Assembly (NCBI GenBank): GCA_002343715.1
Contig: DDSA01000029.1
Span: 3,972 to 12,596, forward strand
Origin: Phycisphaerales bacterium UBA2402
Lineage (GTDB): Bacteria; Planctomycetota; Phycisphaerae; Phycisphaerales; UBA1924
Length of the DNA stretch: 8,625 nt
Direction: 5' to 3'
This document shows positions 1-8,032 of this stretch, one piece after another (position 1 is the stretch's first letter; each line of letters opens with the position of its first letter). The notes beneath the pieces were generated by a model. That model was not told where the DNA came from and made no database searches. It saw nothing but the letters and a program-made list of their open reading frames with translations. The translations under genes and the position numbers were made by a program.

Positions 1-257
1 CCTTCGCCGACGGCAACGAAGCCCGGATCACGATCAACCTGAACGATGAGATCTGGAAGCAGTGGTACCCCAACCGCTCCAACCTCTTCGTCCTCGCCAA
101 CTCGAGGGCACTCTCCGCCGAATCGCAGAAACAAGAAATCCGCCGGCGCGAGATCCCCCTGACCAACGATTACTGGAAGGGCAACTCCTTCCAGATCACG
201 ATCAAGAACAGCGGCATCGAGGTCGATCCGCCCCCGACGAAGGCCGAAAGCAAATAA
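1..257 (+). CDS. C-terminal end of an unrecognised protein (partial)
   Basis: The open frame enters from the left edge, with codons starting at position 3, and runs about 84 codons to TAA at 255-257. It is taken as coding because nearly every codon ends in G or C in this frame, as in the clear genes of the window; a competing frame from position 62 does not look protein-like. The visible part is polar, with alternating hydrophobic residues (ITINL near the start, QITIKNSGIEV near the end) that suggest a beta-rich fold, and it ends in a Pro/Lys-rich tail. There is no transmembrane helix or cysteine in this part. I do not recognise the family. It is followed by a 154-nt gap before the next gene, so it may belong to a separate transcript. 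The start and any N-terminal domains lie outside the window. Confidence 0.7.
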   Translation, partial: FADGNEARITINLNDEIWKQWYPNRSNLFVLANSRALSAESQKQEIRRREIPLTNDYWKGNSFQITIKNSGIEVDPPPTKAESK

Positions 258-308
258 CAATCGGCGTTCGCGTGCCGCCGAAGTTGTGGTGTATTCGGCG
301 TCGGTGAT

Positions 309-326
309 CCCGAAGCGTCGGGTTGT
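309..326 (+). terminator. Weak candidate terminator hairpin
   Basis: CCCGA (309-313) and TCGGG (318-322) form a perfect 5-bp stem with a 4-nt loop, followed by TTGT. It lies about 50 nt after the stop of the upstream gene. The stem is short and the T run is poor, so this is only a possible 3' end of that transcript. Confidence 0.25.
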
Positions 327-401
327 CCCTGAGTACAACTTTCTACCACGGGAGGCCGTGTGACCGCCCGACCGCCGCACGGTCGTGCGAGCGTCCATCG
401 T

Positions 402-407
402 AAGGAG
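402..407 (+). promoter_or_regulatory. Ribosome binding site choosing the ATG at 412
   Basis: AAGGAG lies 4 nt before ATG at 412. The frame stays open upstream to a GTG at 385, but no Shine-Dalgarno-like sequence precedes that GTG. This site therefore favours 412 as the true start and removes nine residues from the longest reading. Confidence 0.7.
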
Positions 408-411
408 TGTC

Positions 412-3400
412 ATGCCAACCCTCGGCAGATTCGAGACGGTCGAAGAACTCGCCTCGAGCGGGCCGTTCGCGGTTTCTACCGCGAGAGAAGGCGGGGGCGA
501 ACCGGTCCTGGCTGCCAAGACTTTCCGGTTGCAGGATGATCTGGCGGATCCCGAAGTCGTGGCCCGGCGTGCCGCGGCGTTCCTGGGCGGCGCAAGGCTT
601 CAGCAGTCTCTCGCCGGCAAAGGAGATTCACACTGGGCGAAGATTCATGATTCGGGCCAGACCGCCGACTTCGCCTATTACATCACCGACCTGGCGTCTC
701 TGACCGCCCAGCGACTGGTCGAGAGCCGCCGCGACCTCGATGCTCGTTCGCTGGTCGCCCTGCTCACGGCGGTCACGGAGGGCCTGATCGAACTGCGCGA
801 GGCCACCGGTGGCGGCGACCTGGGCCGCGCTCACGGCGAACTCAAGCCCGGCAACGTCCTGCTGATGGACGGCGAGCCGACGGGCGCGGTGCTGAGCGAT
901 CCCGCCCCCGAGGACCGACTCGAACACGATGCCCGCCTCACCGACCTGAAAAGTCTCGGAGGCCTGCTGTTCCAACTGGTGGTGCACCGCCCACCCCCCG
1001 CGGCCAACGAGGTCCGCAAAGGCCCCGAGTGGGACCGAATGGGTCAGCAGGGTGAGGGACTCCGCGCCCTGTGCGAAGCACTGCTCAATCCCACCGCCGC
1101 CGGCACGGATCTCACGCACGAGGAGATTAAAAAGCGCCTCGCGGCGGTGCTGTTGATGCGCCCCAGGCGCACAGGCCTGCCACTCCCGGTGAAACTGGGA
1201 ATCGCGGCGGTCCTGCTCGGAGCGGCCGGCGGCGGCGTCTGGTTCGCGACCCGACCGCCCGCGACCAAGACCGCGGACACGCCCGGGCTGGTCGATACAG
1301 ATAAAGATCCGCGCGAGGCCGATGACGGCGGGTTGCGTACGAAACTCGCCGATGCCGCCGCGGCGTTGAACGACGCGAAAGCGGAGTTCGAGTCGTTCGG
1401 AGAAGAAGGCACCCGACGGTTCACGCAACTCACCGGTGATGTGAGCGCCGCCGAGCGCGAACTCGCCGATAACGCCAGGGCCGACTGGGGCACCCTGCCC
1501 ATGGACGCCAAGGAAATCCCGCCAGCGCTCACGGCCCAGCGCGATCCGATCAGACAAAGGCACGAAGCCGTCAAGCAGCGGATCGAGACTCTTCCGGGGA
1601 AGATCGCCGTTGCCCGCGATGGGCTGCGGTTGAGCAAGGCCGTCGCCGGGGCCTCGCGGGCTGTCGTGGGCGTGGGAGACACGTTTGTGGCGGGGCAGAA
1701 GCGGGCGGAATCCCTCTCCGAGGAGGCCAGACAGGCGTACGCGAAACTCAGGGAACGATGGGCCGCGCTCAACACCGAAGCAGAGTCGGCCGCGGCGATC
1801 GCCGCCGCGTTCGCCGGAGAGGGTGCCGATGCCCTGGATCAGCAACTGGCCCGGCTCACCTCGGAAGCCGCGGCGCTCGACGCTGACCGGGTCGCGTGGA
1901 AGAGCAGATACGACGAAGCGGGCCGCAAACTGGAGGAGCGCATCCAGGCCGATCGGCTGGCGTTCAAGATGAGTGATTCGGGCCTGTCGAGCAACGACCT
2001 CTTCGAAGCGATCAAACCGCGTCTCTTCAAGGAGGCGTTGGACTACGCCGAGACCGGCGAGGCCACCGAGGACGGATATATTCAACTGCGACGCTCGCTG
2101 CTGCAGCAGGCCAAGGCCGCGGAGGATGCCGTGGTCCCGCCCCCCATCACGCACGATGCGGATGGGTCGGGCATCGCTCAGGAAGCGGTCGAAGCCGCCC
2201 GCCGAGCTCTCGCGGCCCGCGCTGCTTCGCGCCTCGGGGATTACATTGAGGGGAGCGACTTTGCCGGTTGGAGTCGTTTCAGCCCCGCCGCCGATCCGGT
2301 CCTCAAGGCCGAGACGGCGAATGTCGCCGCGTGGTCCTCGGGGCTTGGTGTCCTGCTCGACGATGTGCGCCGCATCGAGCGGATGCTCGCCGACGGGTAC
2401 GGGTGGAGCGAATCCGGCCCGGGCGGCGCGACGATCGAGAGGAGCCGCGCCGCTCTTGCCGATTCGGCGGCGCTGAAAGACCTCGATGCCAAGTCGGCGG
2501 AAGTCAACCCGCGCACGGGCAGGGAACTCGCGGGGAACGAGGCTTTCCGCGACCTGGCCGCGGCGATGCGCGCCGTGGCGACACGCGCCGACGCACTCGC
2601 CGCCGTCTCGGGGATGAACACGCCGACGGAACTGATGCGATTGATCGAAAGCGAAGGGGGCGATCCCTCCACCGTGGCGCGGGTGCTGGCGGCCTGGAAG
2701 CAACTCGCCGCGACCGAGTATCCCAGGAACATCAGCGAACTCGATGCCGCCGCGCAAGTCCTCGCGTCGAAGATCACCCCGGCCGCGGCCCGGATCAGGG
2801 ATGAATCCCGGCGGGCCTCCGCCGCCGATGCCGCTTCGGGCGTCATACCCGCGATGTGGCTCTCGCTGGTCAATACCCGCCTGGGCACCAGGCCCGAGGA
2901 TGTGAAAGCCGCGTTCGATACCGCGAGGATGCGCGGTTGGAGCGTGAAATCCGACACCCCGACGGGCCTTTCTGCCCCCGCGGCGTACAACCTCGCCCGT
3001 GTCCGACTGCTCGAATCTCTTGCCTCGATGAACGGGGATGAGAACACCCTGAAGCAACTCGTCTCGGCGCGGGCCTCGGAGTTCCTCAACGCGGTCAACG
3101 CCATCCCGGGCATTGACGCCTATCGCGGTTCGCCCGCCTTCGCCAATGTCCAGAAGGCCATGGCTTTATACGCCGCGGGCAAGTGGACCTACCTCCCGGG
3201 CGACGGCCCCGCGGCGGTCGCGGGCCGCAAGTGGCTCTCCGACGATTCCCGCGTCGAGGGGGACAATCTGGCGGTGTCGTACTCGTCGCCGGTGGGGAAC
3301 GAGGTGCTGCGCTTCCGCCGCGTGGATGTCACCGGCGACGACCTGCACTTTGTCTCAACGACGGAAGTCTCGGTCGGGATGCTGATGGAGATCCTGGCCG

Positions 3401-4338
3401 CGGCGGGTGTGTCCCCTTCCCGCACCAATGACCGTCTTGAGAAAACGAATCTCATTCAGCGCGACTACACCCGCGACACCAACTGCAAGCGAGACAGCAA
3501 TGACGACGGTCGCAACGGCCCCCGCGCATGGGACTTTGTTTCATGTGGTATCACCCCTTCCACGCCTGAAACCGGCAACCCGACGCAGGGGTGGATCAAG
3601 AACTGCCCGGGCATCGGGAAGTTGGAACCCGCGTACGCCCCGGGGTTGACCGTACTACCCCCTTCCACCGCGACGCCCATGAACTACGTCTCCCCTGCCT
3701 TTGCGGCGTACGCCGCGGCGCTGGCGGGGTGCCGCCTGCCGACACAGGAGGAATGGGCCGCCGCCGCCCGGCAGAACACCGGCCCGACCAACAGGCGCGA
3801 TGGCGCATGGGCCGAACAACTTCGTCATATTGTCGGCCTGCGCGGGAGCAACGCCTTTGAGCAGATCGTCCTCGACACCGCCGCACCCTACGCGGGCATT
3901 TTCCGCAGCGCCGAAGATTCCCGGGGAACCATTGATCAGAACCCCGCCGTGAACGACAACGACGGCGTCCTGTGGTTCGCCCCGGTCGCCGATGGTGGCG
4001 GGGAACAGTTCCGTCACCTGATCGGCAATGTCGCCGAGTACATTTATGAGGACAGCGCGGCCCTCGCGACCCTCACCGCGCAAGGGGCCTCGCCCGACCC
4101 CGCCGCGTATACGAGGTTCGCACGGGATAATGCGGCGCGGTTCAAGGTCATCGGGGCCTCGGCGCTTTCGCCCCCCACCTATGCGCCCGAAACGCCGCTC
4201 GGTCTGACCAGATGGCCCAAGGAAGGTTATTCCGATGTAGGATTCCGACTCGCGTTCACCGCCTCGGGGGCGGGCGGTGGCAATGTGGCCCGCCGCGCGG
4301 TCGAGAAACTCGATTCCATCGCGTTTCTGGCACCCTGA
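412..4338 (+). CDS. Membrane protein: divergent kinase-like domain, TM helix, helical linker, FGE-sulfatase domain
   Basis: The product is 1308 residues. Residues 1-250 form a Hanks-type kinase-like domain: AAK (Lys36) for the ATP-site lysine, HGELKPGN at 141-148 for the catalytic loop, SDP at 162-164 for DFG, and TDLKSLGGLLFQL near 177-189 for subdomain IX. The glycine loop is degenerate (SSGPFAV), HRD reads HGE, and DFG to subdomain IX is only about 15 residues, so the activation segment is nearly absent. A transmembrane helix at about 260-279 follows Arg-rich sequence, predicting a cytoplasmic kinase-like domain and an exported remainder. Residues about 300-950 are Ala/Glu/Arg-rich, helical and probably coiled coil. 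Residues about 955-1285 match the FGE-sulfatase (SUMF1) fold: FVSTTEVS at 980-987, RLPTQEEW at 1108-1115, GNVAEY at 1205-1210, GFRLAF at 1277-1282. No cysteine lies where formylglycine-generating enzymes carry their catalytic pair. Kinase-FGE fusions are known (chlamydial Pkn1). I infer a transmembrane binding or signalling protein; enzymatic activity is doubtful. The neighbours do not reveal its pathway. Confidence 0.88.
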   Translation: MPTLGRFETVEELASSGPFAVSTAREGGGEPVLAAKTFRLQDDLADPEVVARRAAAFLGGARLQQSLAGKGDSHWAKIHDSGQTADFAYYITDLASLTAQRLVESRRDLDARSLVALLTAVTEGLIELREATGGGDLGRAHGELKPGNVLLMDGEPTGAVLSDPAPEDRLEHDARLTDLKSLGGLLFQLVVHRPPPAANEVRKGPEWDRMGQQGEGLRALCEALLNPTAAGTDLTHEEIKKRLAAVLLMRPRRTGLPLPVKLGIAAVLLGAAGGGVWFATRPPATKTADTPGLVDTDKDPREADDGGLRTKLADAAAALNDAKAEFESFGEEGTRRFTQLTGDVSAAERELADNARADWGTLPMDAKEIPPALTAQRDPIRQRHEAVKQRIETLPGKIAVARDGLRLSKAVAGASRAVVGVGDTFVAGQKRAESLSEEARQAYAKLRERWAALNTEAESAAAIAAAFAGEGADALDQQLARLTSEAAALDADRVAWKSRYDEAGRKLEERIQADRLAFKMSDSGLSSNDLFEAIKPRLFKEALDYAETGEATEDGYIQLRRSLLQQAKAAEDAVVPPPITHDADGSGIAQEAVEAARRALAARAASRLGDYIEGSDFAGWSRFSPAADPVLKAETANVAAWSSGLGVLLDDVRRIERMLADGYGWSESGPGGATIERSRAALADSAALKDLDAKSAEVNPRTGRELAGNEAFRDLAAAMRAVATRADALAAVSGMNTPTELMRLIESEGGDPSTVARVLAAWKQLAATEYPRNISELDAAAQVLASKITPAAARIRDESRRASAADAASGVIPAMWLSLVNTRLGTRPEDVKAAFDTARMRGWSVKSDTPTGLSAPAAYNLARVRLLESLASMNGDENTLKQLVSARASEFLNAVNAIPGIDAYRGSPAFANVQKAMALYAAGKWTYLPGDGPAAVAGRKWLSDDSRVEGDNLAVSYSSPVGNEVLRFRRVDVTGDDLHFVSTTEVSVGMLMEILAAAGVSPSRTNDRLEKTNLIQRDYTRDTNCKRDSNDDGRNGPRAWDFVSCGITPSTPETGNPTQGWIKNCPGIGKLEPAYAPGLTVLPPSTATPMNYVSPAFAAYAAALAGCRLPTQEEWAAAARQNTGPTNRRDGAWAEQLRHIVGLRGSNAFEQIVLDTAAPYAGIFRSAEDSRGTIDQNPAVNDNDGVLWFAPVADGGGEQFRHLIGNVAEYIYEDSAALATLTAQGASPDPAAYTRFARDNAARFKVIGASALSPPTYAPETPLGLTRWPKEGYSDVGFRLAFTASGAGGGNVARRAVEKLDSIAFLAP

Positions 4339-4410
4339 CAGCGACCCCCGGGGGGATGAAGCATCCACTCACGCGGTGGGGCGCTGGGAGCCGATAGATG
4401 TCAAATTGGC

Positions 4411-4935
4411 GTGAGCGATACCGAGGTTCCAACCCGTAGCGAGACTGCCCGGCCGATCGTCGAGCCGGCGTGGCTGTTCTTGGCCGCGGGGATTGCGATT
4501 CTGGCGGCGGTAGTCATCGTCACGGCGTACGAGGACCTGGCCGAGGCCCGTTTCCGCCGCGAACGGGCGCTGGCGGTGGAGGGGCATCGTGACCTTCGCC
4601 TGGCCAGGTATGAGGAGTTCCTCGGTGCCATCGAGAGCCGCGACCCGTCCTTGGCCATTTCCCTTGCCGCGACGCAACTGAACCAGATTCCCGCCGGGCG
4701 GGCCGCGTTGCTCCCGTCCCCCGGCACCGCAGCAGGCGATGCGTCGGTGTTCCCAAGCCTGGAGCCTGAACCGCTGGAACTTCCCGAGCGAGAGCGACAA
4801 CGAACCCGCCTCGAGCGTCTGGTGATGGAAGAATCGAGCCGCAAGTGGGTTTTGGTCGTGGGCGCGGTCTGTGTGTTGGTGGGGCTGCTGCCCCCATCCG
4901 AGTCACGTTCGAGAGGTTCCGACCGGTCAACATAG
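4411..4935 (+). CDS. Small two-helix membrane protein of unknown function
   Basis: This 174-residue product has a hydrophobic helix at about 20-39, then a charged helical stretch rich in Arg and Glu (about 41-92, probably coiled coil). A Pro-rich segment around 93-125 follows, then a second charged helix and a second hydrophobic helix at about 145-161, ending in a short Ser/Arg tail. With both helices membrane-spanning, the middle would face one side, probably the periplasm, and both ends the cytoplasm. The only usable start in this frame is GTG at 4411, and no convincing Shine-Dalgarno sequence precedes it, so the N-terminus is less certain. Codon usage is normal for the window. It lies 72 nt after the kinase-like/FGE gene and 95 nt before metK on the same strand. 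I do not recognise the family. The helix plus coiled-coil start recalls FtsL/FtsB-type proteins, but the second membrane helix argues against that. Confidence 0.7.
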   Translation: MSDTEVPTRSETARPIVEPAWLFLAAGIAILAAVVIVTAYEDLAEARFRRERALAVEGHRDLRLARYEEFLGAIESRDPSLAISLAATQLNQIPAGRAALLPSPGTAAGDASVFPSLEPEPLELPERERQRTRLERLVMEESSRKWVLVVGAVCVLVGLLPPSESRSRGSDRST

Positions 4936-4993
4936 TGGAACTCGGACCCTGCCTCGGGGTGCGGGGACGCGGCGCCCTGCTACTATCTCGGCC

Positions 4994-5016
4994 CGGCGCA
5001 CACGATGCGCCGTTTT
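4994..5016 (+). promoter_or_regulatory. Terminator-like hairpin in the metK leader
   Basis: CGGCGCA (4994-5000) and TGCGCCG (5006-5012) form a perfect 7-bp GC-rich stem with a 5-nt loop, followed directly by TTTT (5013-5016). This is the shape of an intrinsic terminator. It ends only 14 nt before the metK start and 1 nt before its ribosome binding site, so a metK promoter can hardly fit after it. It is either the terminator of the preceding gene with partial read-through, or a leader element controlling metK. It does not match a SAM riboswitch class I know. Confidence 0.45.
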
Positions 5017-5017
5017 C

Positions 5018-5023
5018 AGAGGA
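5018..5023 (+). promoter_or_regulatory. Ribosome binding site of metK
   Basis: AGAGGA lies 7 nt before ATG at 5031. It selects that start over the in-frame GTG at 4845, which would add 62 residues foreign to the family and overlap the preceding gene, and over the ATG at 5037. Confidence 0.75.
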
Positions 5024-5030
5024 AAAGCCG

Positions 5031-6206
<1,176 letters not shown>

Positions 6207-6227
6207 GGCACCACACCGGGAGCACCC

Positions 6228-6791
6228 ATGGGACTCGAAGCCGCACTGCCCGTCGACGGATTCCTGACCACGCAGCTGCGCCACGTCATCAACTGGGCGC
6301 GGCGGAGCAGCCTGTGGCCGATGCCCTTCGCCACCGCCTGCTGCGGGATCGAACTCATGGCCACGGCGTGCAGCCGCTACGACCTGGCCCGCTTCGGGGC
6401 CGAGGTCATGCGCTTCAGCCCGCGCCAGGCCGACCTGCTCATCGTCGCGGGGCGCGTCGCCATCAAGACCCTGCCCGTACTGCAGCGCATCTACCAGCAG
6501 ATGCCCGAGCCCAAGTGGGTGATCTCGATGGGCGCGTGCGCTTCGACCGGCGGTGTGTTCGACACCTACGCCGTGGTGCAAGGGTGTGACCAGTTCATCC
6601 CCGTCGATGTCTACGTACCCGGCTGCCCGCCGCGTCCGGAGCAGTTGATCGAGGGGATCATGATGATCCAGCGCCACATCGACCAGGAAGGCCTGCCCCC
6701 GCCGGGCGGGAAGCGCGTCCCCCTGGGCCTGGCCGTTGCGCCAACGCACAGCGTCCGTCCGCAGCCCGCCGGGCTGACAGTGGGCATCTGA
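6228..6791 (+). CDS. nuoB: NADH-quinone oxidoreductase subunit B
   Basis: NuoB is a peripheral-arm subunit of respiratory complex I and carries the terminal iron-sulfur cluster N2, which passes electrons to quinone. The product is 187 residues. The four N2 ligands are Cys38, Cys39, Cys104 and Cys133, in [15 protein letters not shown] and PGCPPRPE; spacings of 65 and 29 equal those I recall for E. coli NuoB (63, 64, 129, 158). SRYDLARFG (49-57), [12 protein letters not shown] (64-75) and [16 protein letters not shown] (91-106) are also typical. The start is ATG at 6228, with GGGAG 5 nt upstream. It follows metK by 21 nt and abuts the next gene, so the three are probably cotranscribed. It is unusual to find no nuoA or nuoC beside it. 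Hydrogenase or formate-hydrogenlyase relatives are possible alternatives, but the sequence is closest to NuoB. Confidence 0.95.
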   Translation: MGLEAALPVDGFLTTQLRHVINWARRSSLWPMPFATACCGIELMATACSRYDLARFGAEVMRFSPRQADLLIVAGRVAIKTLPVLQRIYQQMPEPKWVISMGACASTGGVFDTYAVVQGCDQFIPVDVYVPGCPPRPEQLIEGIMMIQRHIDQEGLPPPGGKRVPLGLAVAPTHSVRPQPAGLTVGI

Positions 6792-7439
6792 ATGTCCGGG
6801 GCCGGGACGCTCCCGATCGTGGCGATGGGGGCGTCGTTCGTCGTCATCGACAAGCCGCCCGGGCTGCTCAGCGTGCCGGGCAAGGGGCCCCACAAGCAGG
6901 ACTGCGCCGCCGCGCGGGTTCGCGTGATGTTCCCGGATTCATCCGGACCGTTGGTTGTGCATCGTCTCGACATGGAGACCAGCGGCCTGCTGGTCTTCGG
7001 CCTGTCCGCCGCGGCCCAGCGGGACCTCTCACGCCAGTTCGAGCGGCGCGAAACCGAGAAGGCGTACACCGCGCTTCTGGACGGATGCCCGGCGTGCGAT
7101 GAGGGCGAGGTCTCGCTGCCGCTCAGACCCGATATCGACCACCGGCCGTGGCAGATCGTGGACCACGTCCACGGGCGGACCGCGCTGACGCGCTACCGCG
7201 TGCTCTCGCGCGAGATCGACCGGGCGCGGGTGCGCTTCGAGCCGGTGACTGGGCGTGCCCATCAACTACGCGTCCACGCGGCCACACCCGCGGATCGGGG
7301 CGGGCTTGGGTGTCCGATCATCGGCGATGTGCTTTACGGCACCGCGGGGCCGCGGCTCATGCTGCACGCGGCGGAACTGAGTTTCAAGGACCCCGACACC
7401 GGCAGACGTGTGGAGTGCCGGAGTGAAGCGCCGTTCTGA
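6792..7439 (+). CDS. rluA: RluA-family RNA pseudouridine synthase
   Basis: This enzyme isomerises specific uridines in RNA to pseudouridine. The product is 215 residues, near the 219 of E. coli RluA, and has no N-terminal S4 domain, unlike RluC and RluD. Visible landmarks are DKPPGLLSVPG (20-30), HRLDMETSGLLVF (57-69) with catalytic Asp60, SLPLRPDIDHRPWQ (108-121), which resembles the RluA-specific stretch, VTGRAHQLRVH (152-162) and IIGDVLYG (176-183). The resemblance to RluA suggests 23S rRNA U746 and tRNA U32 as targets, but this specificity is inference. ATG at 6792 follows the nuoB stop with no gap (TGAATG), pointing to translational coupling; no strong ribosome binding site is visible. 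The downstream genes are convergent. Confidence 0.9.
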   Translation: MSGAGTLPIVAMGASFVVIDKPPGLLSVPGKGPHKQDCAAARVRVMFPDSSGPLVVHRLDMETSGLLVFGLSAAAQRDLSRQFERRETEKAYTALLDGCPACDEGEVSLPLRPDIDHRPWQIVDHVHGRTALTRYRVLSREIDRARVRFEPVTGRAHQLRVHAATPADRGGLGCPIIGDVLYGTAGPRLMLHAAELSFKDPDTGRRVECRSEAPF

Positions 7440-7448
7440 GCCTCTGAA

Positions 7449-7461
7449 GCCCGGCGCGGGC
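7449..7461. terminator. Weak hairpin between convergent genes
   Basis: GCCCG and CGGGC form a 5-bp stem with a 3-nt loop in the 33-nt gap between rluA and the convergent pseudopilin-like gene. Its position suits a bidirectional terminator, but no T run follows on either strand. Confidence 0.2.
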
Positions 7462-7472
7462 GTTGGGCGGCG

Positions 7473-8021
7473 CTACTTGGGCTTGTGCGGTGTCCAGGAC
7501 GTGCCATCCGGAAGCGTGATGCCGTCGATGATCGAGCGGTACGCCAGGCCGTCGGTGTGCCGGATGGAGCCGTCGGCGTAAAGGATCGTGCCGCCTTCTC
7601 GCCGCCACAGGCCGGGGGCTTCGTACATCAGCGGTTGCGCCGAGGGGTTCTTCAGCGCACCGGCGTTGCCGAGAGGGACATAGTAATACACCCGGTCCAC
7701 GCCCGCGGGTCGGGGTATGTCCCACACATCGCTCCCGGGATCGAAGTACCGTGCGAGTCGCGCCCGCAGATCGGCCCCGTTCTCGGGGAACTCTCCCGCG
7801 TTGTCGGCGCTGTATCGCTGAAGCGCGATGCCGATCTGGACGAGATTGGACATGCTCTTGGTGAGGCGAGCGGAGTTGCGGGCCGAGTTGAGCGCCGGCA
7901 GCAACAGCCCCGCGCACAGCCCGATGACCAGCGACAGCAGCAGGAACCCCCCCACCACCACGGCGATGATGAACGGCAGTCGGTTCGCGGCGGAATCGCG
8001 TGCGGGCGGGGGTGTGTCCAT
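7473..8021 (-). CDS. Pseudopilin-like (H-X9-DG type) membrane protein without a cleavage motif
   Basis: The product is 182 residues. A short Pro-rich cytoplasmic N-terminus precedes one long hydrophobic helix (about 16-42). That runs into LLLPALNSARNSARLTKSM (39-57) and NLVQIGIALQRYSADNAGEFP (59-79), a pattern typical of planctomycete pseudopilin-like and DUF1559/H-X9-DG proteins. Near the C-terminus, ILYADGSIRHTDG (146-158) resembles the DG motif of that family. There is no prepilin peptidase site (G followed by FTLIE-like residues), so it is probably anchored uncleaved with the C-terminal domain outside. It is short compared with usual DUF1559 proteins. ATG at 8021 is chosen because AAAGG lies 7 nt upstream (8029-8033), touching the exbD stop; the frame also runs open further upstream through exbD. 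It is the last gene of a minus-strand operon, 11 nt after exbD. Its exact role is unknown. Confidence 0.82.
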   Translation of the reverse strand: MDTPPPARDSAANRLPFIIAVVVGGFLLLSLVIGLCAGLLLPALNSARNSARLTKSMSNLVQIGIALQRYSADNAGEFPENGADLRARLARYFDPGSDVWDIPRPAGVDRVYYYVPLGNAGALKNPSAQPLMYEAPGLWRREGGTILYADGSIRHTDGLAYRSIIDGITLPDGTSWTPHKPK

Positions 8022-8032
8022 GAGCGGGCCTT

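Larger units (their letters stand above)
258..411. other. Intergenic gap between partial gene and kinase-like/FGE gene
   Basis: This 154-nt stretch has no coding frame of good codon usage. It holds one short hairpin (309-322) and, at its right end, the ribosome binding site of the next gene. A promoter for the large downstream gene is expected here, but I could not find a -35/-10 pair with acceptable spacing. Confidence 0.6.

Noticed and set aside
62..307. 81-codon plus-strand frame overlapping the partial first gene
   Set aside because: The composition is Pro/Arg-rich and shadow-like, while the competing frame ending at 257 has G or C at nearly all third positions.
628..3057. Long open frame (809 codons) on the minus strand opposite the kinase-like/FGE gene
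   Set aside because: The translation is Arg/Gly-rich with no recognisable motifs. Long antisense frames are expected opposite GC-rich genes with strong third-position bias, and the plus-strand frame has clear domains.
4100..4338. Variable region of a diversity-generating retroelement at the C-terminus of the FGE domain
   Set aside because: DGR target proteins often end in this fold, but there is no reverse transcriptase, no template repeat and no adenine-linked codon pattern in the window.
4339..4410. Terminator in the gap after the kinase-like/FGE gene
   Set aside because: The only symmetry is a loopless CCCCC/GGGGG run and a 4-bp stem; there is no T run.
4981..4986. TACTAT as a -10 element for metK
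   Set aside because: It has only four of six consensus matches and no -35-like hexamer at 16-18 nt upstream.
4936..5030. SAM riboswitch upstream of metK
   Set aside because: The 95-nt leader shows only one simple hairpin. I could not match the core of SAM-I, SAM-II, SAM-IV or SAM/SAH riboswitches.
7914..7925. Lipobox around Cys36 of the pseudopilin-like protein
   Set aside because: The residue before the cysteine is Leu, not Gly, Ala or Ser, and it lies inside a long membrane helix rather than at the end of a signal peptide.
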